Source: Microvirga lenta
GTDB lineage: Bacteria > Pseudomonadota > Alphaproteobacteria > Rhizobiales > Beijerinckiaceae
NCBI RefSeq assembly: GCF_020532555.1
Contig: NZ_JAJBBR010000014.1
Span: 62,001 to 126,000, forward strand
Length of the DNA: 64,000 nt
Direction: 5' to 3'
Made by a program: the position numbers and the translations under genes. How positions within the stretch are numbered: position 1 is the first letter of the stretch; every line of letters starts with the position of its first letter. Below the pieces are notes generated by a model. The model had not been told where the DNA came from. It was given only the letters and a program-made list of their open reading frames with translations, and did not search any database. Below, in pieces: positions 46,477-54,659 of the stretch.

Positions 46477-47439
46477 ATGTCCGACAAGATCCCCGTCACC
46501 GTGCTCACTGGCTATCTCGGCGCCGGCAAGACGACACTTCTCAACCGGATCCTCACCGAGCAGCACGGCAAGAAATATGCCGTGATCGTCAACGAGTTCG
46601 GCGAGATCGGCATCGACAACGAACTCGTCGTCGGCGCCGACGAGGAAGTGTTCGAGATGAACAACGGCTGCATCTGCTGCACCGTGCGCGGCGACCTGAT
46701 CCGCATCCTCGACGGCCTCATGAAGCGCAAGGGCAAGTTCGACGCCATCATCGTCGAGACCACCGGCCTCGCCGACCCCGCTCCCGTCGCCCAGACCTTC
46801 TTCATGGACCAGGACGTGTCCGACACCGCCCGCCTCGACGCGGTCGTGACGGTGGCGGATGCCAAATGGCTCTCGGACCGCCTGAAGGACGCGCCGGAGG
46901 CCAAGAACCAGATCGCGTTCGCGGACGTGATCATCCTCAACAAGATCGATCTGGTCAGCCCCCGGGAGCTGGACGAGGTCGAGGCGCGCATCCGCGCCAT
47001 CAACCCCTATGCCAAGGTCCACCGGACGCAGAACTGCGCCATTCCGATCTCGGAGGTGCTCGACCGCAAGGCCTTCGACCTCGACCGGATCATCGAGCTC
47101 GAGCCCGACTTCCTGGAGGAAGGCCACCATCATCACCACGACGAGGACATGCAGTCCGTCGCGGTGAAGATCGACGGCGAGGTCGACCCGGAGAAATTCA
47201 TGCCGTGGATCTCGAACCTCACCCAGGTCGAGGGGCCGAACATCCTGCGCTGCAAGGGCATCGTGGCCTTTCCGAACGAGCCGAAGCGCTTCGTCTTCCA
47301 GGGCGTGCACATGATCCTCGACGGCGATGTCCAGAGCGACTGGAAGCCGGGCGAGAAGCGCGATTCCAAGGTCGTGTTCATCGGCCGCGACCTGGACGAG
47401 GACGCCATTCGCGAAGGTTTCCTGTCCTGCGCGGCGTGA
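46477..47439 (+). CDS. COG0523 (CobW-like) GTPase, zinc metallochaperone type
   Basis: A 320-residue G3E-family GTPase. Walker A is [12 protein letters not shown] (12-23), the metal-binding CxCC motif is GCICC with Cys65, Cys67 and Cys68, Walker B/ETTG lies in [11 protein letters not shown], and the base-recognition motif is NKID. A histidine stretch ([11 protein letters not shown]) lies before the CobW C-terminal domain (about 220-320). Such proteins (ZagA/ZigA/YeiR) deliver zinc to client enzymes under zinc limitation. Position in this cluster favours zinc over cobalamin synthesis. Confidence 0.93.
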   Translation: MSDKIPVTVLTGYLGAGKTTLLNRILTEQHGKKYAVIVNEFGEIGIDNELVVGADEEVFEMNNGCICCTVRGDLIRILDGLMKRKGKFDAIIVETTGLADPAPVAQTFFMDQDVSDTARLDAVVTVADAKWLSDRLKDAPEAKNQIAFADVIILNKIDLVSPRELDEVEARIRAINPYAKVHRTQNCAIPISEVLDRKAFDLDRIIELEPDFLEEGHHHHHDEDMQSVAVKIDGEVDPEKFMPWISNLTQVEGPNILRCKGIVAFPNEPKRFVFQGVHMILDGDVQSDWKPGEKRDSKVVFIGRDLDEDAIREGFLSCAA

Positions 47440-47454
47440 AGACATACCACCTCG

Positions 47455-47594
47455 GTCATTCCGGGGCCGCGCAGCGGAGCCCGGAACCCATAAACATCGG
47501 CGCTTCAACATCGGACGATCGGCGTCCCGCTTCGAATCGCGCCGTTTGAGGCTATGGGTTCCGGGCCCGGCCCTGCGGGCCGCCCCGGAATGAC
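47455..47594. repeat. Intergenic inverted-repeat element 2, downstream of the COG0523 gene
   Basis: GTCATTCCGGGG (47455-47466) is the reverse complement of 47583-47594. An inner pair CCGGAACCCATA (47481-47492) and TATGGGTTCCGG (47553-47564) is also perfect over 12 bp. The 140 bases thus form a two-tier palindrome in the gap before the WD40 gene. Its ends match element 1. Likely a REP/MITE-like intergenic family; no coding capacity. Confidence 0.78.
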
Positions 47595-47667
47595 GCGGGT
47601 GGGTTTCCCCCCACTGCCGCCGAACCACAATCCTGTGCTATCGCTCTCCCCCGAAGGGATTGCCCGA

Positions 47668-48675
47668 ATGACTGCTGGAACTGCTCCGTCACTGACCCAA
47701 AGCGTCACCCCTGTCGATGCGGGTGAGCATGTCACCGCCCTCGGCTGGCTGAAAGGCACCGCCGCCTTCGGTCTCGGAGACGGCGGCGTCGTGCTTGCCA
47801 AGGACGGCGAGACCCATCGCGCCGAGGCCCACCCGGATGCGGGCGTGCTGGTCGGCGCCAGCGACGGCGAGCGCTTCGTTACCGGCGGCGACGACGGCCG
47901 CGTGGCGGTGACCGGGGCGGACGGCAGCACCAGGACCCTGGCCGAGACCAAGGGCGCCTGGATCGACTCGCTGGCGATCAGCCCGGGCGGCGCCTTCGCC
48001 TACGGTGCCGGCAAGCGCGTGATCGCCCGTGACGACAAGGGGCGGGAGAAGACCCTCGAGGTTCCCTCCACGGCCCGCGGCCTTGCCTTCGCGCCCAAGG
48101 GCTACCGGCTCGCAATCTCGCATTACAATGGCGCCACCCTGTGGTTTCCCAACGTGGAGACGAAGCCCGAGGTGCTGGAATGGAAGGGCTCGCATCTCGA
48201 CGTCGTCTGGTCGCCGGATGCCCGCTTCGTCGTCACCTCCATGCAGGAGAACGCCCTGCACGGCTGGCGCCTGATCCCCGACAAGGGGCACATGCGCATG
48301 AGCGGCTACCCGTCGAAGACGCGCTCCTTCTCCTGGTCCCATGACGGCAAGTGGCTCGCCACCTCGGGCGCCGAGGCCGCCATCGTGTGGCCCTTCGAAT
48401 CGAAGGAAGGCCCGATGGGCAAGCAGCCGCGGGAATGCGGCGTGCGCCACGCCAAGGTCAGCCGCGTCGCCTTCCATCCCAACACCTACGTGCTGGCGGT
48501 CGGCTACGAGGACGGCTGCATCCTTCTCATCCGCATGGCCGATGCCTCGGAGCTGCTGGTGCGTCCCGCCGTCAAGGACAGCGGCATCACCGCCATGGCC
48601 TGGGACAAGGCCGGCAGGCGGCTTGCCTTCGGCTGCGCGGACGGCCAGGCCGGCATTCTGACCCTTCCCGCCTAA
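47668..48675 (+). CDS. Cytoplasmic WD40-type beta-propeller protein in the zinc cluster
   Basis: A 335-residue protein with about seven weak WD40 blades (for example HLDVVWSPDARFVVTS, SFSWSHDGKWLATSGAEAAIVW, GITAMAWDKAGRRLAFGCADGQAGIL). No signal peptide or membrane helix. Scattered His and Cys residues, including CGVRHAKVSRVAFHP, could bind metal but no cluster is obvious. It follows the GTPase gene and repeat element 2 and precedes a small unknown by 9 bases. It may be a scaffold or metal-delivery partner of the GTPase; this is inference from context. It differs from AztD, which is exported. Confidence 0.82.
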   Translation: MTAGTAPSLTQSVTPVDAGEHVTALGWLKGTAAFGLGDGGVVLAKDGETHRAEAHPDAGVLVGASDGERFVTGGDDGRVAVTGADGSTRTLAETKGAWIDSLAISPGGAFAYGAGKRVIARDDKGREKTLEVPSTARGLAFAPKGYRLAISHYNGATLWFPNVETKPEVLEWKGSHLDVVWSPDARFVVTSMQENALHGWRLIPDKGHMRMSGYPSKTRSFSWSHDGKWLATSGAEAAIVWPFESKEGPMGKQPRECGVRHAKVSRVAFHPNTYVLAVGYEDGCILLIRMADASELLVRPAVKDSGITAMAWDKAGRRLAFGCADGQAGILTLPA

Positions 48676-48684
48676 AGGCCGGCC

Positions 48685-48963
48685 ATGGCGGGTTTCGGAG
48701 CGCTCCTGCGGAATGCCTTCGGTCGGCAGAAGGTCGACCGGGAGGCCGTGGAGCGGGTCAAAGGCTGGGCCCGCAAGGCCCTTCGGGCGTCGTCCGAGAC
48801 GGTCCTTTCCGTCAACGAGATCGTCTGCGCCGACCCCGCCTGCCCGGGCATGGAGACCGTGATCCTCGTGATGGAGCCGGGTGCGAAAACCCGCGCCTAC
48901 AAGGTCGCCAAGGCCCTGGACGAGGTCGTGGAACAAGACATCAGCGACGCTCTTGATCTCTGA
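48685..48963 (+). CDS. Conserved-looking 92-residue protein of unknown function
   Basis: A soluble protein with a basic N-terminal helix, a central EIVCADPACPGMETVILVM and a C-terminal helix with acidic residues (EVVEQDISDALDL). The CADPAC pair of cysteines five apart is a possible metal or redox site. It starts 9 bases after the WD40 gene and ends 11 bases before the DUF2937 gene, so it is operonic with both. No named family recognised. Confidence 0.75.
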   Translation: MAGFGALLRNAFGRQKVDREAVERVKGWARKALRASSETVLSVNEIVCADPACPGMETVILVMEPGAKTRAYKVAKALDEVVEQDISDALDL

Positions 48964-48974
48964 GGAGGTGTCGT

Positions 48975-49496
48975 TTGCCCAGGATCGTCCGCATTGTCGC
49001 ATTCGGGTTCGGCCTGCTGGGCGGGCTCGTGGCCTCCCAGGGTCCTGAATATTCCCAGCAGTACCGCCAGCGCCTCGGCGGCGCGGTGGACGAGCTCCGG
49101 CAGGTCGTCACGCGCTTCGATGCGGATGCCGCAGCGAGCGGCGAGACCCGGGACAGCGCCATTCTCCGCCTACGCAACAATGCGGACAGCTTCGTCACCC
49201 GCCAGGGCGCGGCCATGCAGGGCAACGTGGAGCGCCTGGGCCGGCTGGAGGCCCATCGCCAGGCGATGATCGAGGCCGGCCCCTTCTCCCGCATTGCCCT
49301 GATGGTGCGCAGCGGCGACCGGGACCTGATGGAGGCCACCTATCGCGATTTCGAGCCGGCCGTGCCGGTGACGGAGGAGGGAATCCTCTCGGCGGCTGCC
49401 GGGTTCGTGGCGGTCTGGGGCGCTATCCTGCTGCTCGGGGGATTCCTGCGCAGCCTTCTCAGGCGGCCCCGGTCACGGGGCCCGGCCCGGGCCTGA
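48975..49496 (+). CDS. DUF2937-family membrane protein
   Basis: A 173-residue protein with an N-terminal hydrophobic helix (IVAFGFGLLGGLVASQGPEY), a long polar helical middle rich in Gln/Arg, and a second hydrophobic helix (AAAGFVAVWGAILLLGGFLRSLL). The segment ASQGPEYSQQYRQRLGGAVDEL is the DUF2937 signature. The start is TTG at 48975, supported by GAGGAGG six bases upstream; no ATG or GTG lies in frame nearby. Last gene of the zinc-cluster run; function unknown. Confidence 0.8.
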   Translation: MPRIVRIVAFGFGLLGGLVASQGPEYSQQYRQRLGGAVDELRQVVTRFDADAAASGETRDSAILRLRNNADSFVTRQGAAMQGNVERLGRLEAHRQAMIEAGPFSRIALMVRSGDRDLMEATYRDFEPAVPVTEEGILSAAAGFVAVWGAILLLGGFLRSLLRRPRSRGPARA

Positions 49497-49832
49497 TCAG
49501 GCCTTCTCCGGCTTTCCGGCCAGTACGATGTAGAAGCCCAGCCCGTCCTGAGCGGGAAGGGTCTGCAGCCGCTCGATCCAGCCGCGTTTCTTGGCCTCCA
49601 GCAGGGCCTTGCCGATCGGCTGGAAGAGGGTTTCCCCGCCCCCTTCCGGCGGGGGCGAGAGCCGGATCGCGACCGTCTTGCTCTGGGCGAAACGGCTTCT
49701 TTCCAGCATGTCCTGAATCGAGGCCGCCGCCTGCTCCCGCGACGCCTCGCGCAGGTCGAGAACGGATTCCGCGTCCGTGACCCCGAGAGAGCCCCGGAGC
49801 TTGTCGGCGTAGAATTCCTCGAAATGGGGCAT
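49497..49832 (-). CDS. Hypothetical 111-residue protein
   Basis: A soluble alpha/beta protein beginning MPHFEEFYADKLRGSLGV. It contains SPPPEGGGETLFQPIGKAL and ends in a hydrophobic strand GLGFYIVLAGKPEKA. It is directly convergent with the DUF2937 gene (stops adjacent). A longer same-frame reading through to 50573 runs antisense to the homospermidine synthase frame and is not supported. I do not recognise a family. Confidence 0.6.
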   Translation of the reverse strand: MPHFEEFYADKLRGSLGVTDAESVLDLREASREQAAASIQDMLERSRFAQSKTVAIRLSPPPEGGGETLFQPIGKALLEAKKRGWIERLQTLPAQDGLGFYIVLAGKPEKA

Positions 49833-49855
49833 GCCTGTCTTCCTCGTCTGTCGGT

Positions 49856-49878
49856 CCCGGCCGCATCGGGCGGCCGGG
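49856..49878. repeat. Hairpin downstream of homospermidine synthase
   Basis: CCCGGCCGC (49856-49864) and GCGGCCGGG (49870-49878) pair perfectly over 9 bp with a 5-base loop, followed by ATGACA, reminiscent of the right end of the intergenic repeats at 46346 and 47455. It lies between the synthase stop and the next start. It may be a terminator hairpin or a degenerate repeat copy. Confidence 0.45.
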
Positions 49879-49894
49879 ATGACAATGAACGGTT

Positions 49895-51325
49895 TTACCG
49901 CACCAGAATGTTCCGGAACTGCCACGGATCGGAGGTGTCGATGTCCTCCGGGAAGAAGCCCGGGCGGTCGTCGAGGGGCGTCCAGTCCGTGTAGACGCCG
50001 ACGACGGGTCCGAGATAGGGCGTCTGGACCTCGAGGCAGCGCCGGAAGTCGATGTCGTCCGCTTCGACGATCCCCGCATCCGGATTCTCCAGCGCCCAGA
50101 CCATGCCGGCGAGCACGGCTGAGGTGACCTGGAGACCGGTCGCGTTCTGATAGGGCGCGAGCTTGCGGGTCTCCTCGATGGAGAGCTGCGAGCCGTACCA
50201 ATAGGCGTTCTTGCCGTGGCCGTAGAGCAGAACGCCGAGCTCGTCGGCGCCGTCCTGGATCTCGTCCTCGGTGAGGATGTGGTGCTTTTCCTGCACCTTG
50301 CCCTCGTTCCCGAACATCTCGTGCAGCGACAGAACCGCGTCGTTCGAGGGATGATAGGCGTAGTGGCAGGTCGGACGGTAGACGGCCTTGTCGCCGTCGC
50401 GGACGGTGAAATAGTCCGCAATCGAGATCGCCTCGTTGTGCGTGACGAGGAAGCCGTATTGTGGCCCGGGCGTCGGGCACCAGGAGCGCACCCGGGTGTT
50501 GGCGCCGGGCTGGAGCAGGTAGATCGCGGCTCCGCAGCCCTTGTCGTGGGTGCGGCCGTTCTCGGGCATCCACTTCTCATGGGTGCCCCAGCCGAGCTCC
50601 GCCGGCTGCATGCCTTCCGACACGAAGCCCTCGACGGACCAGGTGTTCACGAACACGCCCATGGGCTTCGGGTTTTCCGAACGCTGGGTGTCGCGCTCGG
50701 CGATGTGGATGCCCTTCACGCCGACGCGCTGCATCAGCCGCGCCCAATCCTCGCGGGTCTTCGGCTCCTCGTGGTCGAGGCCGGTATCCTTGGCGATGTT
50801 GAGGAGCGCCTGCTTGACGAACCAGGACACCATGCCCGGATTGGCGCCGCAGCAGTTCACCGCGGTGGGGCCGCCCGGCGACTGGCGGCGGGCATCGAGG
50901 ATGTTCTCGCGGAGCATGTAGTTGGTGCGGGCCGCGGGGCCGGCGCTCTTGTCGAAATAGAACCCGGCCCAGGGCTCGGCCACGGTGTCGATGTAGAGAG
51001 CCCCGATCTCCCGGCACAGCTCCATGATGTCCCGCGAGGAGGTATCGACCGACAGGTTCACGCAGAAGCCTTGCCCACCACCCTCGGTGAGAAGCGGCGT
51101 GAGGATCTCGCGGTAGTTCTCCCGCGTGAGGGCCTTGTTGACGAGGGTGATGCCGCGCACGTCGAGCATGCTGCGGTCGGTATCGACGGGATCGACGACG
51201 ACGAAGCGGTTCTTGTCGAACTCGAAATGCCGCTCGATCAGGGGCAGCATTCCCTTGCCGATCGATCCGAAGCCGATCATCACGATGGGGCCGGTAATAC
51301 GGGCATGGATGGGCCAAGCGCTCAT
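49895..51325 (-). CDS. hss: Homospermidine synthase
   Basis: A 476-residue NAD-dependent enzyme that joins two putrescines (or putrescine and spermidine) to form sym-homospermidine, the main long polyamine of many alphaproteobacteria. NAD fold MIGFGSIGKGMLPLIERHF, SVDTSSRDIMELC, EPWAGFYFD, NCCGANPGMVSWFVKQAL and the late WALENPDAGIVEADDIDFRRCL all match the saccharopine-dehydrogenase-like Hss family of about 477 residues. The start is ATG 51325 with an AAGGAG site. A promoter lies at 51389-51417. Confidence 0.96.
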   Translation of the reverse strand: MSAWPIHARITGPIVMIGFGSIGKGMLPLIERHFEFDKNRFVVVDPVDTDRSMLDVRGITLVNKALTRENYREILTPLLTEGGGQGFCVNLSVDTSSRDIMELCREIGALYIDTVAEPWAGFYFDKSAGPAARTNYMLRENILDARRQSPGGPTAVNCCGANPGMVSWFVKQALLNIAKDTGLDHEEPKTREDWARLMQRVGVKGIHIAERDTQRSENPKPMGVFVNTWSVEGFVSEGMQPAELGWGTHEKWMPENGRTHDKGCGAAIYLLQPGANTRVRSWCPTPGPQYGFLVTHNEAISIADYFTVRDGDKAVYRPTCHYAYHPSNDAVLSLHEMFGNEGKVQEKHHILTEDEIQDGADELGVLLYGHGKNAYWYGSQLSIEETRKLAPYQNATGLQVTSAVLAGMVWALENPDAGIVEADDIDFRRCLEVQTPYLGPVVGVYTDWTPLDDRPGFFPEDIDTSDPWQFRNILVR

Positions 51326-51388
51326 CGAATCTGTCTCCTTGCGGCAGGAAGTGGGGCGGCTCAACGCCGGACAACGGATGTGGGCGGC

Positions 51389-51417
51389 ATCTAGGATTGA
51401 CGAGCCCTCGGGGTCAA
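51389..51417 (-). promoter_or_regulatory. Sigma-70-like promoter of homospermidine synthase
   Basis: On the minus strand TTGACC (51417-51412) and CTAGAT (51394-51389) are separated by 17 bases. The -10 box is 64 bases upstream of the start codon. Confidence 0.6.
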
Positions 51418-51573
51418 TGCCTGGGGCTTCCAACATGCGCCGGAGGGCAAATTCCCCTGCGGATGGCGAAGACCTGATGACAGGAGCAGCCCTGCCATGC
51501 GCGTATCCGCCTCGACATCATGCAACAAAGCTTCATGATCGGCGTTCAACCTCATCCAATCCGGCCCGACCCG

Positions 51574-52812
51574 ATGACATTCCATGATCTTCTGAAACAC
51601 CACTGGCGCGCCATCGGCCTCGGCTTCGCACTGACCTTCGTGTCCTCCTTCGGTCAGACCTTCTTCATTTCGCTGTCGGGCCCCAATATCCGCGATGCCT
51701 TCGGGCTTACCCATGGAGGGTTCGGGCTCATCTATTCGCTCGCCACGCTTGCGTCGGGCATCCTGATGATCTGGATCGGCAGCCTGATCGATCGCGTCAG
51801 CATTCCCCTTTATGCGACCGTCGCCCTGCTGGGCCTTGCGGCGGCGGCCGCCAGCCTGTCGGTTGCTCCGAACTTGCTCGTGCTGGGCCTGAGCCTGTTC
51901 TTCCTGCGCCTGTTCGGACAGGGAATGCTGAGCCATGCGGGCATCATGAGCACGGCCCGCCTGCCCGCCGGCATCCGCGGCAGGGCCGTCAGCGTGGCGA
52001 CCCTCGGCTTCTCGGGAGGAGAAGCGGTGTTTCCCGCCATCGCGGTCGCCCTGATCGCCTCCCTCGGATGGACCGGCACCTGGAGAACCGCCGCGCTGGT
52101 CGCGCTCGCATGCCTCGCCATCGGCTGGGCTCTCAGCCCTTTCCTCAAAGCCCGCAGTTCGAGTCTCCCGGACGCGTCGAGCGCGAGCGAGCCCCACGAG
52201 GCAGGGCCCCGCTGGATCGACACCCTGCGCGACTGGCGCTTCCTGGCTCTCATTCCCACGATGGTCGGCTATCCGGCGATCATGACGGCTTATCTCTTTC
52301 ATCAGCGTTTCATCGCGGAGGCGAAGGGATGGCCCCTGGAACTGCTGGCCACCGGCATCACCGTTTTCGCGCTGGTTTCCGTCGCCGTGACCATGACGGC
52401 GGGCACACTCGTCGACCGGTTCGGGGCCGTGCGGCTCAGTCACTTCTATCTCGTCGGCATGATCCTCGCGTCGGTTACGCTGGCCACCGCCAGCGGTCCC
52501 TTCGTGCCGCTCCTGTTCTTCAGCCTGATCGGCCTGACGGCGGGTTGCACCAATGTGGTGATCGCGGCGGTTCTGGCGGAGATCTACGGCACACGGCATC
52601 TCGGCAAGATCCGTGCGCTCGCCGGAGCCATCATGGTGATCGCGTCGGCCGCGGGGCCGGTCGTAGCCGGCCCCCTCTTCGATATCGGTGTCGGAATCGA
52701 TGCGGTGGCCCTGGGCTTCGCCGCCTACCTGATCGCCGCCGCCGCCGTCACCTTCACGCTTCCTAATCCGAGGGCCGAGCCTCTGCGGCCCTCGGAAGGA
52801 TCGGCCCGCTAG
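51574..52812 (+). CDS. Major facilitator superfamily transporter
   Basis: A 412-residue membrane transporter with 12 hydrophobic segments. The loop 2-3 motif is GSLIDRVSIPLYA, and FVSSFGQTFFISLSGPNIRDAFGL in the first segments resembles drug/cyanate-type MFS members. ATG 51574 is preferred over 51520 because it directly precedes the usual MFS cytoplasmic start and first helix; neither has a strong ribosome site. It is divergent from hss and overlaps the convergent acetyltransferase by 4 bases. Export of polyamines or another compound is only a guess from location. Confidence 0.85.
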   Translation: MTFHDLLKHHWRAIGLGFALTFVSSFGQTFFISLSGPNIRDAFGLTHGGFGLIYSLATLASGILMIWIGSLIDRVSIPLYATVALLGLAAAAASLSVAPNLLVLGLSLFFLRLFGQGMLSHAGIMSTARLPAGIRGRAVSVATLGFSGGEAVFPAIAVALIASLGWTGTWRTAALVALACLAIGWALSPFLKARSSSLPDASSASEPHEAGPRWIDTLRDWRFLALIPTMVGYPAIMTAYLFHQRFIAEAKGWPLELLATGITVFALVSVAVTMTAGTLVDRFGAVRLSHFYLVGMILASVTLATASGPFVPLLFFSLIGLTAGCTNVVIAAVLAEIYGTRHLGKIRALAGAIMVIASAAGPVVAGPLFDIGVGIDAVALGFAAYLIAAAAVTFTLPNPRAEPLRPSEGSAR

Positions 52813-53381
52813 GCCGCCGGGCGCATGCCGGTCCACAGGCTCTGCGCGGCCGCCGCGACCAGAGCCGCGAGATCCGGCTTCTGCTCCGGCTCGCCGGTCG
52901 CCGAGACTAGGCCCCGCGCGCCGTCGAGGGCGCCGGCCTTCAGTTCCAGCGCCAGGAAGCGGCTGCGCTCGTAGGGGCCAGGCATCCACAGGGCCTGCGT
53001 CTTCTCCGTCGAGAAGCCGAAGCGCTCGTAATAGGGCGCATCGCCCACCAGCAGCACCGCCCCATGGCCGCGGGCATCCGCCTCCTTCAAGGCCTCGCGC
53101 ATAAGCTTGCCGCCGAGCCCCAGCCCCTGGAGGGACGGATCGACGGCGATCGGGCCGAGCATCAGGGCAGGACGGTTCGGCCCCGCGGAGACGTGCCAGA
53201 GGCGAACGGTGCCGACCAGGGCGCCGTTCTGCTCGACGACGAGGGACAGGCCCTCCGCCGGGCGCCGGCCCTCGCGCAGGCGCTCGCAGGTTTTCTGGAA
53301 CCGCTCCGGTCCGAAGCAGGCATCGAGAAGCGCCTCGCGCGCTTCGACATCGCGGAAGGTTTCTTCGCGGATCGTGATCAT
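52809..53381 (-). CDS. GNAT-family N-acetyltransferase
   Basis: A 190-residue acetyltransferase. The acetyl-CoA site is LGPIAVDPSLQGLGLGGKLMREAL, with the Q/RxxGxG/A motif as QGLGLGG. The later VLLVGDAPYYERFGF is typical of the YhbS-like branch. The start at 53381 is chosen for its GGGAGG site. It lies between hss and ornithine decarboxylase but on a separate unit. Substrate unknown; spermidine acetylation cannot be asserted from sequence. Confidence 0.88.
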   Translation of the reverse strand: MITIREETFRDVEAREALLDACFGPERFQKTCERLREGRRPAEGLSLVVEQNGALVGTVRLWHVSAGPNRPALMLGPIAVDPSLQGLGLGGKLMREALKEADARGHGAVLLVGDAPYYERFGFSTEKTQALWMPGPYERSRFLALELKAGALDGARGLVSATGEPEQKPDLAALVAAAAQSLWTGMRPAA

Positions 53382-53504
53382 GGCCGTGGCCTCCCAAGCG
53401 TGGGGTGAGCGACAGCCCTCGCACCTGCCCATGCCGGGCAGGCCGTCCGGGACAACTTTTGGGGGTTGGTGCCTGCCTCAGGGCTGAGGCAGGCGGGACG
53501 TGAA

Positions 53505-54659
53505 TTAGATCACGTAGGATTTCAGCGGCGGGAAGCCGTTGAACGCGACCGCCGAGTAGGTGGTCGTGTAGGCGCCCGTGCCTTCGATCAGCACCTTGTC
53601 GCCGATCTCCAGCGAGATGGGGAGCGGATAGGGCTCCTTCTCGTAGAGAACGTCGGCCGAGTCGCAGGTCGGGCCGGCGAGCACGCAGGGAACCTTGCGG
53701 TCGCCGTCGCGCTCGCTGCGGATCGGGTAGCGGATCGACTCGTCCATCGTCTCGGCGAGGCCGCCGAACTTGCCGATGTCGAGGTAGACCCAGCGCACCT
53801 CGTCCTCGTCCTGGCTCTTCTTCGAGATGAGGACGACCTCAGCCTCGATGATGCCGGCGTTGCCAACCATGCCGCGGCCCGGCTCGATAATCGTCTCGGG
53901 CAGACGGTTGCCGAAGTGCTTGGACAGCGCCCGGAAGATCGACTCGCCATAGGCTTCGACCATCGGGACCGTCTTCAGGTACTTCGTCGGGAACCCGCCG
54001 CCGAGGTTGACCATCGACAGGTGGATGCCGCGATCGGCGCATTCCCGGAAGATCGTGGAGGCAGAGCCGAGGGCCTGATCCCACGCTTCCGTGTTGCGCT
54101 GCTGCGAGCCGACATGGAACGAGACGCCATAGGCCTCGAGCCCGTTCCGGTAGGCATGCTCCAGCACGTCGACCGCCATCTCCGGCACGCAGCCGAACTT
54201 GCGCGAGAGCGGCCATTCGGCGCCGGCGCCGTCGCACAGGATGCGGCAGAACACCTTCACCTCGCCGGAGGGCACGCCCACCAGAGCCGCGGCGCGGACG
54301 ATCTTCTCGACCTCCGCCTCGCAATCGACCGCGAACAGGCGCACGCCGAGCTCGAGACCGCGGGCGATGTCGCGCTCCTTCTTGATCGTGTTACCGAAGG
54401 AGATCCGGTCCGGCGTGGCGCCGGCGGCGAGCGCGAGCTCGATCTCGACGACGGAGGCCGTGTCGAAGCACGAGCCCATCTCGGCCAGGACCCTCAGCAC
54501 CTCGGGCGCAGGATTGGCCTTCACGGCGTAGAAGACACGCGTGTCGGGCAGCGCACGGGCAAACTTCGAGTAGTTGTCGCGCACGATGTCGAGATCGACG
54601 ACCACGCACGGGCCATCCTCGCGTCGGTTGCGCAGAAATTCACGAATGCGCTCAGTCAT
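53505..54659 (-). CDS. Ornithine decarboxylase (fold III PLP enzyme)
   Basis: A 384-residue decarboxylase making putrescine from ornithine, possibly also cadaverine from lysine. The PLP lysine is Lys47 in YAVKANP, followed by GSCFDTASVVEIELAL, HVGSQQRNTEAW, the phosphate-binding GGGFP and EPGRGMV. The late catalytic Cys lies in AGPTCDSADVLYE. Length and motifs fit the alphaproteobacterial eukaryotic-like ODC family. It is preceded by an untranslated stretch of about 470-630 bases with regulatory-RNA features. It supplies the substrate for homospermidine synthase. Confidence 0.94.
   Translation of the reverse strand: MTERIREFLRNRREDGPCVVVDLDIVRDNYSKFARALPDTRVFYAVKANPAPEVLRVLAEMGSCFDTASVVEIELALAAGATPDRISFGNTIKKERDIARGLELGVRLFAVDCEAEVEKIVRAAALVGVPSGEVKVFCRILCDGAGAEWPLSRKFGCVPEMAVDVLEHAYRNGLEAYGVSFHVGSQQRNTEAWDQALGSASTIFRECADRGIHLSMVNLGGGFPTKYLKTVPMVEAYGESIFRALSKHFGNRLPETIIEPGRGMVGNAGIIEAEVVLISKKSQDEDEVRWVYLDIGKFGGLAETMDESIRYPIRSERDGDRKVPCVLAGPTCDSADVLYEKEPYPLPISLEIGDKVLIEGTGAYTTTYSAVAFNGFPPLKSYVI

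Noticed and set aside
47668..48675. Assignment of the WD40 protein as AztD
   Set aside because: AztD is periplasmic with a signal peptide; this protein has none.
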